Below, in pieces: positions 44,542 through 52,944 of a stretch of DNA of 64,000 bases; the first letter of the stretch is position 1, and the number at the start of each line of letters is the position of its first letter. Position numbers and translations under genes: made by a program. Source of the stretch: Planctobacterium sp047947135. Lineage in GTDB: Bacteria; Pseudomonadota; Gammaproteobacteria; Enterobacterales; Alteromonadaceae. Where the stretch lies: contig CP170457.1 of NCBI GenBank assembly GCA_047947135.1, positions 2,356,001 to 2,420,000 on the forward strand, written 5' to 3'. The notes beneath the pieces were generated by a model. The model searched no databases. It saw only the letters and a program-made list of their open reading frames with translations, and was not told where the DNA came from.

Positions 44542-45080
44542 ATGAAAATAAATAAGCGGCTAATAACAACGCTGATACTGTTTAGTTTTGTCAATTAGAG
44601 CGTCGCCTGGGAAGGCAAGATTGCAAAAAACACTGAATCAATGGAGCAGATTCAGGTAGTGGGTGCGCGACCAGCCAGCTTTTATAAAGAAGAAATGATC
44701 AAAGCACAACTGGCATTTTTTGACTCTTATAATCAATTGACTGACAACGATGAGTTTAAGATCACTTGCAAGCGCAAACCGATAAGCGCCTTTTCCAGAT
44801 TAACAAAACGTGTTTGTGAATTCGGATTTATCAGTGAGGAGCAATATCGCGGCACACAACGGGCATTTCAGTCAATATCTCCACGCAATAAAGCTCTTGG
44901 CAATCTGACCCACAACCCTGGCGATATAGCTATATACAAAAAGCAGAAAAAACAGCACATAGCACAACTTGAAGAGCTGAAATCTTAGTGCAAAGTCATC
45001 CGGAATTACGCGAAAAGCTTATCGCATTAAATAAAGCTAAGACCAAATATGAAGCCGCTCTGGATGCTGATGAGGATTAG
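44542..45080 (+). pseudogene. Broken gene for a small secreted protein (amber stop plus frameshift)
   Basis: An ATG at 44542 with AAGAAG before it opens a signal-like MKINKRLITTLILFSFVN that is cut by TAG at 44596-44598. The same frame then continues through AWEGKIAKNTESMEQIQVVG to a second TAG at 44986-44988. One base out of frame, from 44988, it continues SHPELREKLIALNKAKTKY to a TAG at 45078-45080. From memory, Alteromonadales encode intact small secreted proteins of this pattern ending in HPELREKL-like helices. The two breaks and continuing frame make a pseudogene the best reading. An annotator might instead report only an ORF starting at ATG 44641. Confidence 0.72.
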
Positions 45081-45154
45081 TCTCAGGGGGGCGGTTAAAT
45101 TTCGTCACCATTTAGAACGGTTTATTCGGTCTGTATAAAAAGTGGGAATATCCG

Positions 45155-46318
45155 TTAATTCGCAATACGATGTGATAAAAACAGTTCACTGTTTTCCTGA
45201 TCTAATTGGAAGTGGAATTCACGTAAGAAGTTCATGCCCAATAAGCCGTCTGCTTGCAGCCCCTCTATAGGTAGCACAACCAGGGCGATGTTGGGTACCG
45301 AAAATTGTTCTATAGATAAAGCACGAAAACGATAAATGGGCGCCATGACACGCCCTCCAGCAGTGTTAACCGGATATTTTCCAATAAATCTGGGATTCAG
45401 GCTGGCGGGCAAGTTGTCAAACACTGTCTGCGAAATAACGCTGGTGGACGCTCCCGTATCGATCATTAGCTGTGCTGGCGATAAGTTATTGAGAAGCGTT
45501 GCAACCGTAAAATGGTCACCGGATTTTTGCAGGGGAATTCCTGCAGTAATCTGTCTGTCGGGTTCTGGCTGCGCTAATTGTTGGCGCATTTTTTCTTTCA
45601 GGCGCAAAGCTTCTTTATCATCGTACGGCAGATAAGCCAGGGTGCTTTCCATTAAACTGAATTGTCTGGTTTCGGCATAGGCAGTGGCTAGACGGATGAG
45701 TATGTAACGATTTTCTGGGTCATAACTCACCAAAGATTCCAGCATGGCTGCCAGAATGTCCCATGCAGAAATTTGAATAAGACGTTCAACGCTGTATCTC
45801 AATCGCTCGTTTATTTGGGTTTGCAGCAGAGCGGCCAATTCCGGATTGTCATTATCATTGGCTAGTTCATAAAGTGAGGCTAATTGTTCTGCTGGTTCAT
45901 CACGGTGAGCGTTAGCGATAATTTCCAAAAATAAAAACGCTTTATCATAGGGGTATTGTTTTAAATATCTTTGGATAAATTGTATGTCGTCAGTGCGGTG
46001 TTGTCGGGCATTAATTCGTCCATAGAGAGTATCAAACCATGCGTTTTTTTTGATTAGCGCATTGTCAGGATCGCTTTGGTGAAGAGCGGCAAATTGCGAC
46101 AATACAGCGCTTATTTCTCTGTTGTTAAAGGCAATATCAATGGGGTCGTCAGACTCAATGGCGGGGACAACTGGTTTTTGTAACAAAGCTTGTTGTTCTG
46201 CTGTGGTTTCCGATTGGATAAATTCCACTTCCGAGATATGAAGACGACCGAACAGATAAACATTTAAGGCAATTGAACTCACTAGCGATATGAATAACAC
46301 TGTAGCTAAAAGCTTCAC
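45155..46318 (-). CDS. Membrane-anchored retropepsin-like aspartyl protease with helical repeats
   Basis: This 387-residue protein begins with an uncleaved-looking hydrophobic anchor (residues 4-23). Residues about 60-250 are helical, TPR-like repeats, and the C-terminal 110 residues form a retropepsin-type domain with the catalytic Asp at D287 in LMIDTGASTSV and the later LGMNFL hallmark. Such clan AA single-domain proteases act as dimers. It is expected to face the periplasm, with the TPR region for dimer or substrate contacts. It is convergent with the pseudogene and divergent from the MmcQ/YjbR gene. Confidence 0.82.
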   Translation of the reverse strand: MKLLATVLFISLVSSIALNVYLFGRLHISEVEFIQSETTAEQQALLQKPVVPAIESDDPIDIAFNNREISAVLSQFAALHQSDPDNALIKKNAWFDTLYGRINARQHRTDDIQFIQRYLKQYPYDKAFLFLEIIANAHRDEPAEQLASLYELANDNDNPELAALLQTQINERLRYSVERLIQISAWDILAAMLESLVSYDPENRYILIRLATAYAETRQFSLMESTLAYLPYDDKEALRLKEKMRQQLAQPEPDRQITAGIPLQKSGDHFTVATLLNNLSPAQLMIDTGASTSVISQTVFDNLPASLNPRFIGKYPVNTAGGRVMAPIYRFRALSIEQFSVPNIALVVLPIEGLQADGLLGMNFLREFHFQLDQENSELFLSHRIAN

Positions 46319-46360
46319 ACGTTGTCCCTATTTAATTGCACCTTGTTTTTTAGTGAGTAT

Positions 46361-46717
46361 ATGATGAACTTGACCGAAAATGCACTTATTCGTTATTGCC
46401 ATTCGTTGCCTGGTGCCGAGGAAGATGTCAAATGGGGCAATGATTTGGTGTTTTCCGTTTTCGACAAAATGTTTTGTGTTTTTATCCTGCCAGAGTGTGC
46501 CGATTTGACCGTCAAAGTGCCAAAAGAACAGTTTTTAGCGTTGACTGAGCAACCGGATATGACACCAGCGCCGTATTTAGCCAGACATGGCTGGGTAACT
46601 ATTGCCAATCTGGGCAATTTTAAGGAACAAACGCTGCATAACTATATTCTAACTTCTTATGAGCTGGTAGTGGCCAAGCTCCCCAAGTCGAAACAAAAAC
46701 AGCTATCTGTTGGTTAA
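46361..46717 (+). CDS. MmcQ/YjbR family protein
   Basis: This 118-residue protein has the CyaY-like double-wing fold of MmcQ/YjbR proteins, a family thought to bind DNA. Family sequence includes HSLPGAEEDVKWGNDLVF, the sheet FVFSVFDKMFCVF region, and HGWVTIANLG near residue 90. The longer frame from 46322 abuts the divergent protease gene; I prefer the ATGATG at 46361, with GTGAG just upstream. No neighbour explains a role. Confidence 0.82.
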   Translation: MMNLTENALIRYCHSLPGAEEDVKWGNDLVFSVFDKMFCVFILPECADLTVKVPKEQFLALTEQPDMTPAPYLARHGWVTIANLGNFKEQTLHNYILTSYELVVAKLPKSKQKQLSVG

Positions 46718-46833
46718 TGGTAAAGACAATAGCGACAGCGATTAATAAATAGAGAACAGCATCCCCAAAGTGTAGTCAGTCAGTAGTAAACAGTGTTAGT
46801 GTGTGGAGCCAAATATTCTATAAGGGGCTGTTA

Positions 46834-47094
46834 GTGAAAAAAATAAAACATGAAAAAGAGTTGCTAAAAAAGGCCATTCAGGTTGGTCAGGTATACGCGA
46901 AGAAACGTGGTTACAAGACGTTTGATGAGACGACATCGGCAGATGCAAAAACAGAATCAATTTATCGGTTGCTGGTGAATGACAAATTGATTATCCCGTT
47001 ACCTGGAGATCAGGAAAACCAGGTAAATATGCGCCACAGGCTTGTTAAGTGGATAATGGGGCAGTTACCTAAAGACCATGAGTTATTGCAATAA
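46834..47094 (+). CDS. DUF5062 family protein
   Basis: This 86-residue soluble protein fits DUF5062, found across Vibrio and Alteromonadales. It opens VKKIKHEKELLKKAIQVGQ, then ESIYRLLVNDKLIIPL and a C-terminal KWIMGQLPKDHELL. The start is GTG 46834 with AAGGGG six bases upstream; the frame's earlier GTG at 46801 adds residues without family support. arfB begins 27 bp downstream. Function unknown. Confidence 0.82.
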   Translation: MKKIKHEKELLKKAIQVGQVYAKKRGYKTFDETTSADAKTESIYRLLVNDKLIIPLPGDQENQVNMRHRLVKWIMGQLPKDHELLQ

Positions 47095-47120
47095 CATCGG
47101 AGGCATTACCCGAAACACTG

Positions 47121-47522
47121 ATGATGCAGGTTAAAATAGACGAATCTGAAATCGTATATAATGCTATTCGAGCGCAAGGAGCGGGTGGGCAAAATGTCAA
47201 TAAGGTCGCCAGCGCTATTCACTTGCGTTTCGATATCCGCAACTCCTCATTGCCGGAAGAGATAAAACACCGCTTATTGAATATGAACGATTCACGTATT
47301 ACAGATGATGGTGTATTGGTGATCAAAGCGCAGCAATTTCGTACTCAAGAACAGAATCGGGAAGATGCCAGGCAGCGCCTTCAGGAAATTGTCAACAAAG
47401 CGGCCCATGTACCCAAAAAACGCAAAGCCACGAAACCCACGAAAGGTTCGGTGCAACGTCGTATCAAGGCGAAAAAGCAAAAATCGCAGATTAAAGCTAT
47501 GCGAGGCAAGGTATTAGATTAG
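47121..47522 (+). CDS. arfB: Alternative ribosome-rescue factor ArfB (YaeJ)
   Basis: This 133-residue peptidyl-tRNA hydrolase rescues ribosomes stalled at mRNA ends. The catalytic GGQ is at residues 22-24 in AQGAGGQNVNKVAS, and the basic C-terminal tail (about 95-133, KKRKATKPTKGSVQRRIKAK) inserts into the empty mRNA channel. There is no codon-recognition domain. Length matches E. coli YaeJ (140). SmrB, encoded 5 kb upstream, acts on the same kind of stalled ribosomes. Confidence 0.93.
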   Translation: MMQVKIDESEIVYNAIRAQGAGGQNVNKVASAIHLRFDIRNSSLPEEIKHRLLNMNDSRITDDGVLVIKAQQFRTQEQNREDARQRLQEIVNKAAHVPKKRKATKPTKGSVQRRIKAKKQKSQIKAMRGKVLD

Positions 47523-47575
47523 ATTTAGGCCAACGACAGCGGGTATGTCAGATCAAATCGAGGAAACACAGCTGA

Positions 47576-47770
47576 ATGATAACCGAGAGTAAAATCACCT
47601 CTCCCTGTATTAGAAATTGTTGTCTGGACGACAAGGATATTTGTGTGGGTTGCTTTCGCCATATTTCAGAAATCACCAGTTGGACAACGGTAACTGAGCA
47701 ACAACGAGCGGAAATATTAGCGCGTTGTAAAAAGCGCAGTGAAAACCACAAACTACAGTTCTCTGAGTAA
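47576..47770 (+). CDS. DUF1289 Fe-S-like small protein
   Basis: This 64-residue protein belongs to DUF1289. Its conserved four-Cys cluster (SPCIRNCCLDDKDICVGCFR) suggests a metal or Fe-S site, followed by the family helix block EITSWTTVTEQQRAEIL. It lies 53 bp after arfB and 97 bp before dusC. E. coli relatives include YbjX/YcfZ-like small proteins of unknown function; I infer no role here. Confidence 0.82.
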   Translation: MITESKITSPCIRNCCLDDKDICVGCFRHISEITSWTTVTEQQRAEILARCKKRSENHKLQFSE

Positions 47771-47867
47771 AGCAATGCAAAGACTGATTGCAGTCTTTGG
47801 TTGACACAACACTACTTTCGGTTACTATCCCCGGCCCTTATTCATTGTTCAAAAACCAATCTATTTT

Positions 47868-48863
47868 ATGCGCGTTTATTTGGCACCGATGGAAGGTGTT
47901 GTTGATCATCTGATGCGAGATATGCTGAGTCACATTGGCGGGTTTGACCTGTGTGTGACGGAGTTTGTGCGCATTGTGGACCAACTGTTGCCACCTCGGA
48001 CCTACAAACGTATTTGCCCTGAACTGGACCATGGCGGTTTAACGCCATCAGGCACTAAGGTACGGGTTCAGCTATTAGGACAGTCGCCGGAATGGTTGGC
48101 AGAAAACGCCATGCGCGCTGCTGAATTGGGCTCCCATGGTGTAGATCTTAATTTTGGATGTCCTGCGAAAACGGTAAACAAGAGCAAAGGAGGAGCGGTA
48201 CTTCTAAAGGAAACCGAAACTCTATACCAAATTTTGTTGGCGGTAAGAAGCGCTGTACCGAAAGAGCATGCAGTCACAGCGAAGATGCGTCTTGGCTTTG
48301 AAGACAAATCATTGGCTATCGACAATGCATTAGCGCTAGAAGCGGGGGGAGCAAGTTCACTCGTGGTCCATGCTCGCACTAAAGTCGAGGGCTATAAACC
48401 ACCTGCCTATTGGGACTGGATTGCTAAAATAAAACAGGCCGTGAAGATCCCTGTCATTGCCAACGGTGAAATATGGACGGCTGCAGATGCCAGGCAATGT
48501 TTGGCTCAGTCTCAGTGCCAGGATGTCATGCTTGGTCGTGGCGCCCTAGCCATGCCAAACCTTGCCAGGGTCATCAAAGGGGAGCAGTCCCCTATGCCAT
48601 GGCAAGACGTACTCTCTTTGCTCATTCGATATTCTGGCTTTGAACTTTACGGTGACAAAGGTAAGTACTTTCCCAATCGCATAAAGCAATGGTTGAAATA
48701 CCTGCTAATGCAATATCCACAAGCCGCTGAGTTGTTCAAAGAGATAAGAACGCTACGTAAATCCAGTGACATTGTCGCCTTGCTGGAACACGCGGCCGCC
48801 AACTATCCGCTTGTTTACAAAGATGAAATGACAGCTGCTCCGCAAAATATGACATTCTCATAG
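47868..48863 (+). CDS. dusC: tRNA-dihydrouridine(16) synthase
   Basis: This 331-residue FMN enzyme reduces a tRNA uridine. It opens MRVYLAPMEGVVDHLMRDML and has the DusC-type block FGCPAKTVNKSKGGAVLL with the catalytic Cys in NFGCPA, followed by RMKLRLGFEDKSLAIDNA-like sequence. The DusC clade (rather than DusA/DusB) is indicated by the AVLLKET pattern. The start ATG is at 47868. It ends before a weak terminator hairpin. Confidence 0.9.
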   Translation: MRVYLAPMEGVVDHLMRDMLSHIGGFDLCVTEFVRIVDQLLPPRTYKRICPELDHGGLTPSGTKVRVQLLGQSPEWLAENAMRAAELGSHGVDLNFGCPAKTVNKSKGGAVLLKETETLYQILLAVRSAVPKEHAVTAKMRLGFEDKSLAIDNALALEAGGASSLVVHARTKVEGYKPPAYWDWIAKIKQAVKIPVIANGEIWTAADARQCLAQSQCQDVMLGRGALAMPNLARVIKGEQSPMPWQDVLSLLIRYSGFELYGDKGKYFPNRIKQWLKYLLMQYPQAAELFKEIRTLRKSSDIVALLEHAAANYPLVYKDEMTAAPQNMTFS

Positions 48864-48898
48864 ACTCCTGCTAGCCTTAAGGCTTACGGGAAATAAGT

Positions 48899-48929
48899 AA
48901 CGTCAGTGACACAACTGACGTTGTTATTG
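48899..48929 (+). terminator. Hairpin after dusC
   Basis: AACGTCAGT (48899-48907) and ACTGACGTT (48914-48922) form a perfect 9-bp stem with a 6-base loop, followed by GTTATT. The T-tract is weak. It lies 36 bp after the dusC stop. Confidence 0.55.
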
Positions 48930-49012
48930 CCTAACGACAAGAAGTATTGGTAGTGCGCTCATTTGCGGCAAACCAATCGAAGTAATCCAACTCAACAACA
49001 AGTAGAACATCT

Positions 49013-50452
49013 ATGAAGACATTTCCTCAGAAGTGGTTCTTCAAAGGGAAGTTAGCTACGTTGATGGCCGTCGCATTGTCGACAGGTGTAAGTATCAGCG
49101 CAATTGCCGACGACCACGAAGAAAAAAAACCACAAGATCCGTTCGTTGAAATAAATAAAGATCCGTTTCCCAGTACTTATCAACCTGCTAATCAGGGTGT
49201 GACATTAATTCAGAATGTACATGTATTGGATGGTATTGGTGGTGAGTATAAAGACACCTCAGTGTTGGTCGAAAATGGCGATATTAAAGCCATTGGTACT
49301 GATTTGTCGGCACCCTCAGGGGCTACCGTTGTTGATGGCGCGGGTCGTTGGTTGACACCTGGCATCATTGATACACACAGTCATTTGGGTGTGTATCCCA
49401 CTCCAGATGTGGACTCTCATGCTGATGGCAACGAAATGACCAAGCCTGTCACGGCTGAAGTGTGGGCAGAGCATTCAGTATGGCCACAGGATGCGGGATT
49501 TGCCGCAGCGCTGGCAGGTGGTATCACCAGTCTGCAAATCTTACCTGGCTCAGCCAATCTGGTTGGTGGCCGAGGTGTGACACTGAAGAACGTACCTAAT
49601 CGTAACGTTCAGGATATGAAGTTTCCTGATGCGCCATACGGCATGAAAATGGCGTGCGGTGAGAATCCTAAACGAGTTTACGGAAAGAAAGGTGGTCCAG
49701 GCACACGTATGGGTAATGTTGCTGGCTATCGCTCCAGCTGGATAGACGCTCAGGCCTACAAAGAAAAATGGGAGAAATATCGAGCAGAGTACGAGAAGGG
49801 TGAAAATCCAACACCACCAACGCGTGATTTGAAACTGGAAACCTTAGCCGGTGTGCTTGAAGGTGAGATTCTTGTGCATATGCATTGCTATCGAGCGGAT
49901 GAAATGAGCGTGATGCTGGATGTTGCTAAAGAGTTTGATTACAAAATCACCAGCTTTCACCATGCAGTCGAAGCATACAAAATCGCCGATCTACTAGCCG
50001 AGAGTGAAGTATGCGGCTCTATGTGGGCAGACTGGTGGGGTTTCAAAATGGAAGCTTACGACGGCATTCAGGAAAATATCCCGATGGTTCACAAAGCTGG
50101 CGGTTGCGCCATCGTGCACTCTGACAGCGATCTGGATATTCAGCGGCTGAACCAGGAAGCCGCCAAAGCGCTAAGTAATGGTCAACAAGTCGGAATTGAT
50201 ATCAGTAAAGCAGATGCCTGGCAATGGCTGTCAGCAAATCCGGCAAAAGCCCTGGGTGTGTTTGAGCAAACAGGTTCAATTGAACCGGGTAAAGACGCTG
50301 ATATCGTGCTATGGAATGGTGACCCGTATTCTACCTACAGCAATCCAGACCAAGTCTATATTGACGGTGTGCTCGTTTACGAGCGAGGTAATGAAGAACT
50401 TTGGCCTGTCAGTGATTTTGAGCTTGGACAACCAGGTGAAGGAGAACGCTAA
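49013..50452 (+). CDS. Secreted amidohydrolase with intact HxH metal site
   Basis: This 479-residue metal-dependent hydrolase has a signal peptide (hydrophobic about residues 13-31, ending ISAIADDHEE), so it acts outside the cytoplasm. The first metal-binding pair is H122/H124 in GIIDTHSHLG, further ligands are in VHMHCYRAD and the SFHHAV region, and the Asp of HSDSDLDI completes the site. C-terminal features (LSANPAKALGVF, EPGKDADIVLW) are imidazolonepropionase-like. Its stop overlaps the start of a second amidohydrolase by one base. The substrate is unknown; a cyclic amide or peptide is plausible. Confidence 0.85.
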   Translation: MKTFPQKWFFKGKLATLMAVALSTGVSISAIADDHEEKKPQDPFVEINKDPFPSTYQPANQGVTLIQNVHVLDGIGGEYKDTSVLVENGDIKAIGTDLSAPSGATVVDGAGRWLTPGIIDTHSHLGVYPTPDVDSHADGNEMTKPVTAEVWAEHSVWPQDAGFAAALAGGITSLQILPGSANLVGGRGVTLKNVPNRNVQDMKFPDAPYGMKMACGENPKRVYGKKGGPGTRMGNVAGYRSSWIDAQAYKEKWEKYRAEYEKGENPTPPTRDLKLETLAGVLEGEILVHMHCYRADEMSVMLDVAKEFDYKITSFHHAVEAYKIADLLAESEVCGSMWADWWGFKMEAYDGIQENIPMVHKAGGCAIVHSDSDLDIQRLNQEAAKALSNGQQVGIDISKADAWQWLSANPAKALGVFEQTGSIEPGKDADIVLWNGDPYSTYSNPDQVYIDGVLVYERGNEELWPVSDFELGQPGEGER

Positions 50453-51750
50453 TGAAAGTCTTTAATAAAACAAAACTGGCGTTAGCGGCACTGTCACTGT
50501 GTGTTTCTGCTTTCGTACAGGCAGAAAACATCGCTATTGTTGGTGGTACGGTGCACACCATGAGTGATGACGGCACCATCGAAAATGCCACGGTATTGCT
50601 GGAAGATGGCGAGATCAAATCGGTTCGTCAAGATGGCAGAGTACCCAGCGGCTATCGCCAAATTGATGCCAGCGGCAAAGTCGTAACGCCTGGAATTATT
50701 GCCGCCTTTACCTCATTGGGGTTGGTGGAAGTGGAATATTCTGCAGGTATTGCCGACAACACCACTAAACTGGATGATGATTCATTGGGGACTATTCCTG
50801 ATGTGCAGTATGCCGTAAATCCGGATTCCAGCCTGATGAATATAACCCGTATTGATGGAGTGACATCTGCGGTGTCCGGTTTGGCGTATTTTGACACGAT
50901 CTTTGGTGGTCAGGGTGCGGTCATTACGCTGGGTGACAAAGTAAACCCAATCATGAAGTCCAATGCCGTCATGACCTTGGATATTACAGGTGGTGTTGCC
51001 GAAGAAAATGGTGGCTCGCGTGCTGCACTGTGGCCAAAGGTCATGAAAGTATTTGCTGAAGCAGCGATGACTAAAGGACGTAAAATCAAAGTAGGTGATG
51101 ATTGGGATGGAGACTTTGATAAGAATGATATCAATGCCTTGGTTCCGGTTATTAATGGTGAGATGCCGTTATTGGTATCGGTACACCGCCTGATTGATAT
51201 TCGTCATCTGATAAAGCTGAAACAACAATACAGCAAGGTAAACATGATCTTGTTGCAGGCAACTGAAGCCTGGCGTGTCGCTGAGGAATTGGCGAATCAT
51301 GACATTGGTGTAGTATTTAATCCGCAAATCAATTTGCCCTATGATTTTGGCCAATTGGGTGCCACATTAAGCGCGGCTGCACGTCTTGATGCGGCGGGCG
51401 TTAAAGTCGCATTTGGTGCAACCAGTGGCGTGAATACCCACAATCCAAGGTTAGCCCCTCAGCAGGCCGGCAACGCTGTTGCCCATGGCTTACCCTGGGA
51501 GAAAGGCTTAGCCGCTATCACCATTAACGTTGCCGAAATGTTTGGTGTCGATGACCGTATTGGTTCATTGGAAAAAGGTAAGCAGGCCGATGTGGTTGTT
51601 TGGTCTGGTGATCCTTTAGAAGTGATGAGCCAGGCGGAACATGTCATCATAAAGGGTGAAGAAATTCCGTTAACGTCTCGCCAAACCAAGCTGCGGGACC
51701 GTTATCTGAACATGCAAAGCGACAAACCGTACCGCTATATCAAACCATAG
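50452..51750 (+). CDS. Secreted amidohydrolase-like protein lacking the HxH motif
   Basis: This 432-residue paralogue of the preceding gene starts with a signal peptide ending FVQAEN and keeps the family frame and C-terminal block SLEKGKQADVVVWSGDPL. Where the partner has DTHSHLG this one reads AAFTSLG (residues 84-90), so both zinc histidines are replaced (F86, S88); the late Asp site reads GATSGV. It looks catalytically dead or altered and may be a regulatory or structural subunit of a heteromer. The start overlaps the partner's stop (TAATG), implying equal amounts. Strong terminator follows. Confidence 0.82.
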   Translation: MKVFNKTKLALAALSLCVSAFVQAENIAIVGGTVHTMSDDGTIENATVLLEDGEIKSVRQDGRVPSGYRQIDASGKVVTPGIIAAFTSLGLVEVEYSAGIADNTTKLDDDSLGTIPDVQYAVNPDSSLMNITRIDGVTSAVSGLAYFDTIFGGQGAVITLGDKVNPIMKSNAVMTLDITGGVAEENGGSRAALWPKVMKVFAEAAMTKGRKIKVGDDWDGDFDKNDINALVPVINGEMPLLVSVHRLIDIRHLIKLKQQYSKVNMILLQATEAWRVAEELANHDIGVVFNPQINLPYDFGQLGATLSAAARLDAAGVKVAFGATSGVNTHNPRLAPQQAGNAVAHGLPWEKGLAAITINVAEMFGVDDRIGSLEKGKQADVVVWSGDPLEVMSQAEHVIIKGEEIPLTSRQTKLRDRYLNMQSDKPYRYIKP

Positions 51751-51765
51751 AAGTTAGAGCTAACA

Positions 51766-51802
51766 AAAAAGGCCGGGAAATAAGATATTTCCCGGCCTTT
51801 TT
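51766..51802 (+). terminator. Strong terminator after the amidohydrolase pair
   Basis: A 17-base stem (51766-51782 with 51786-51802), core AAGGCCGGGAAATA pairing with TATTTCCCGGCCTT, has a 3-base loop and ends in a T-tract. The A-tract on the left makes it bidirectional, so it can also serve the opposite-strand Gln-rich gene. Confidence 0.9.
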
Positions 51803-51838
51803 ATGTTTAAGCTTGATAGCTCACACTGGTCTATATAC

Positions 51839-52219
51839 TCACACTTGCGTATTAATTATCGATCCCACACGCTGTCCAGGGTTGCCTTGCCCAGCATTGG
51901 CAGCATCGCCGGCAGTGTTCTGACTCTGGGTTTCTAATCGGGCAGTTTCCTGCGATGTGGCAACATTTTCTTGCTGCTCAGTTCGTTCTGCCTGACTTGC
52001 CTGTAAACTCTGTTGTCCAGACTGCTGTTGTTCCGCTCGGTCGGTTTGTTGTTGGTCCTGCCGCTGCTGAACATTATCGTCACGCTCAGATTGCTCAGCA
52101 TTCTGTTCCAGTTGTTGACGTTCTTGCCTCTCTGGTCGCTGCTGCGCTTCTGCATTGCCCGATTGCTGAGAAACGAAACTTTGCAACGAACCGGGTGAAC
52201 CTGTTGCTTCAATTCCCAT
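51839..52219 (-). CDS. Gln-rich low-complexity protein
   Basis: This 126-residue protein contains 31 glutamines (about a quarter) with Glu, Arg and Ser. There is no Cys, no hydrophobic span and no signal. Only the N-terminal MGIEATGSPGSLQSFVSQQ and the C-terminal NPGQRVGSIINTQV look folded or conserved; similar ends occur in small motility-associated YjfB-like proteins, which I mention only as a possibility. GAGGT lies just before the ATG at 52219, so it is a real gene. It is a candidate for disorder or aggregation. I do not recognise the function. Confidence 0.65.
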   Translation of the reverse strand: MGIEATGSPGSLQSFVSQQSGNAEAQQRPERQERQQLEQNAEQSERDDNVQQRQDQQQTDRAEQQQSGQQSLQASQAERTEQQENVATSQETARLETQSQNTAGDAANAGQGNPGQRVGSIINTQV

Positions 52220-52305
52220 AATTTACCTCACTTAAGTCCTGATACTTCATAGACGCTACCTCATATGACCAAGTTTAGCTCAAAAACTATTCAGATGCTT
52301 AAAAT

Positions 52306-52923
52306 TTAATCTTTCATCAGTGGCAAAAGCTGCTCACCCATCCATTGTGCCAGTATAGGTTGCGCATCAGCATTTGGGTGCAGACCATCTCTTTGCATCA
52401 ATTCAGGTTTAAGTGCGATGTCTTGTAAGAAGAAAGGGATCAAAGGTACGTCGAATTGTTCTGCCAATTCGCTGTATACACCGGTAAACATATTGCTGTA
52501 GCGCGCACCGAAATTAGTAGGGATACGCATTTCCTGAATGATGACAGCAACGCCGTCCGCTTGCGCCAGACGTACTATTTCCGCCAGATTTTGCTGCATT
52601 TTGTTGACCGGGTAGCCTCGTAGGCCATCATTCGCTCCCAGCTCAAGGTAGAGGTGAGTGGGGTGGTGTTGCGCCAGCAAGCGAGGTAAGCGCGCCAGTC
52701 CACCGTCGGATGTCTCACCGGAAATGGCGGCGTTAACTACGTCGATGTGTTTCTCCTGCCACGCATTTTGTAACAAAGAAACCCAGCCTTGCTCTTGTCT
52801 CAGGTTGTAGCCAGCGCTTAGGCTATCACCTAAGACTAATAAGCGTATATTCTGTGCAAAAAGTTGATCTGAATAGATCATCAGAGGTATAAGCACAATA
52901 ATGAGTATGTTTTTAAACTTCAA
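52306..52923 (-). CDS. tesA: Arylesterase/acyl-CoA thioesterase TesA
   Basis: This 205-residue periplasmic SGNH hydrolase begins with a signal peptide (LLFAQN cleavage region) and has the block I motif VLGDSLSAGYN with the catalytic Ser, the block III ELGANDGLRG Asn, and the block V DGLHPNADAQ Asp/His. In E. coli, TesA hydrolyses long-chain acyl-CoAs, phospholipids and esters. It is divergent from ybbA (22 bp), the conserved tesA/ybbA/ybbP arrangement. Confidence 0.93.
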   Translation of the reverse strand: MKFKNILIIVLIPLMIYSDQLFAQNIRLLVLGDSLSAGYNLRQEQGWVSLLQNAWQEKHIDVVNAAISGETSDGGLARLPRLLAQHHPTHLYLELGANDGLRGYPVNKMQQNLAEIVRLAQADGVAVIIQEMRIPTNFGARYSNMFTGVYSELAEQFDVPLIPFFLQDIALKPELMQRDGLHPNADAQPILAQWMGEQLLPLMKD

Positions 52924-52944
52924 AATGAGTGATTCTCCAAAAAT

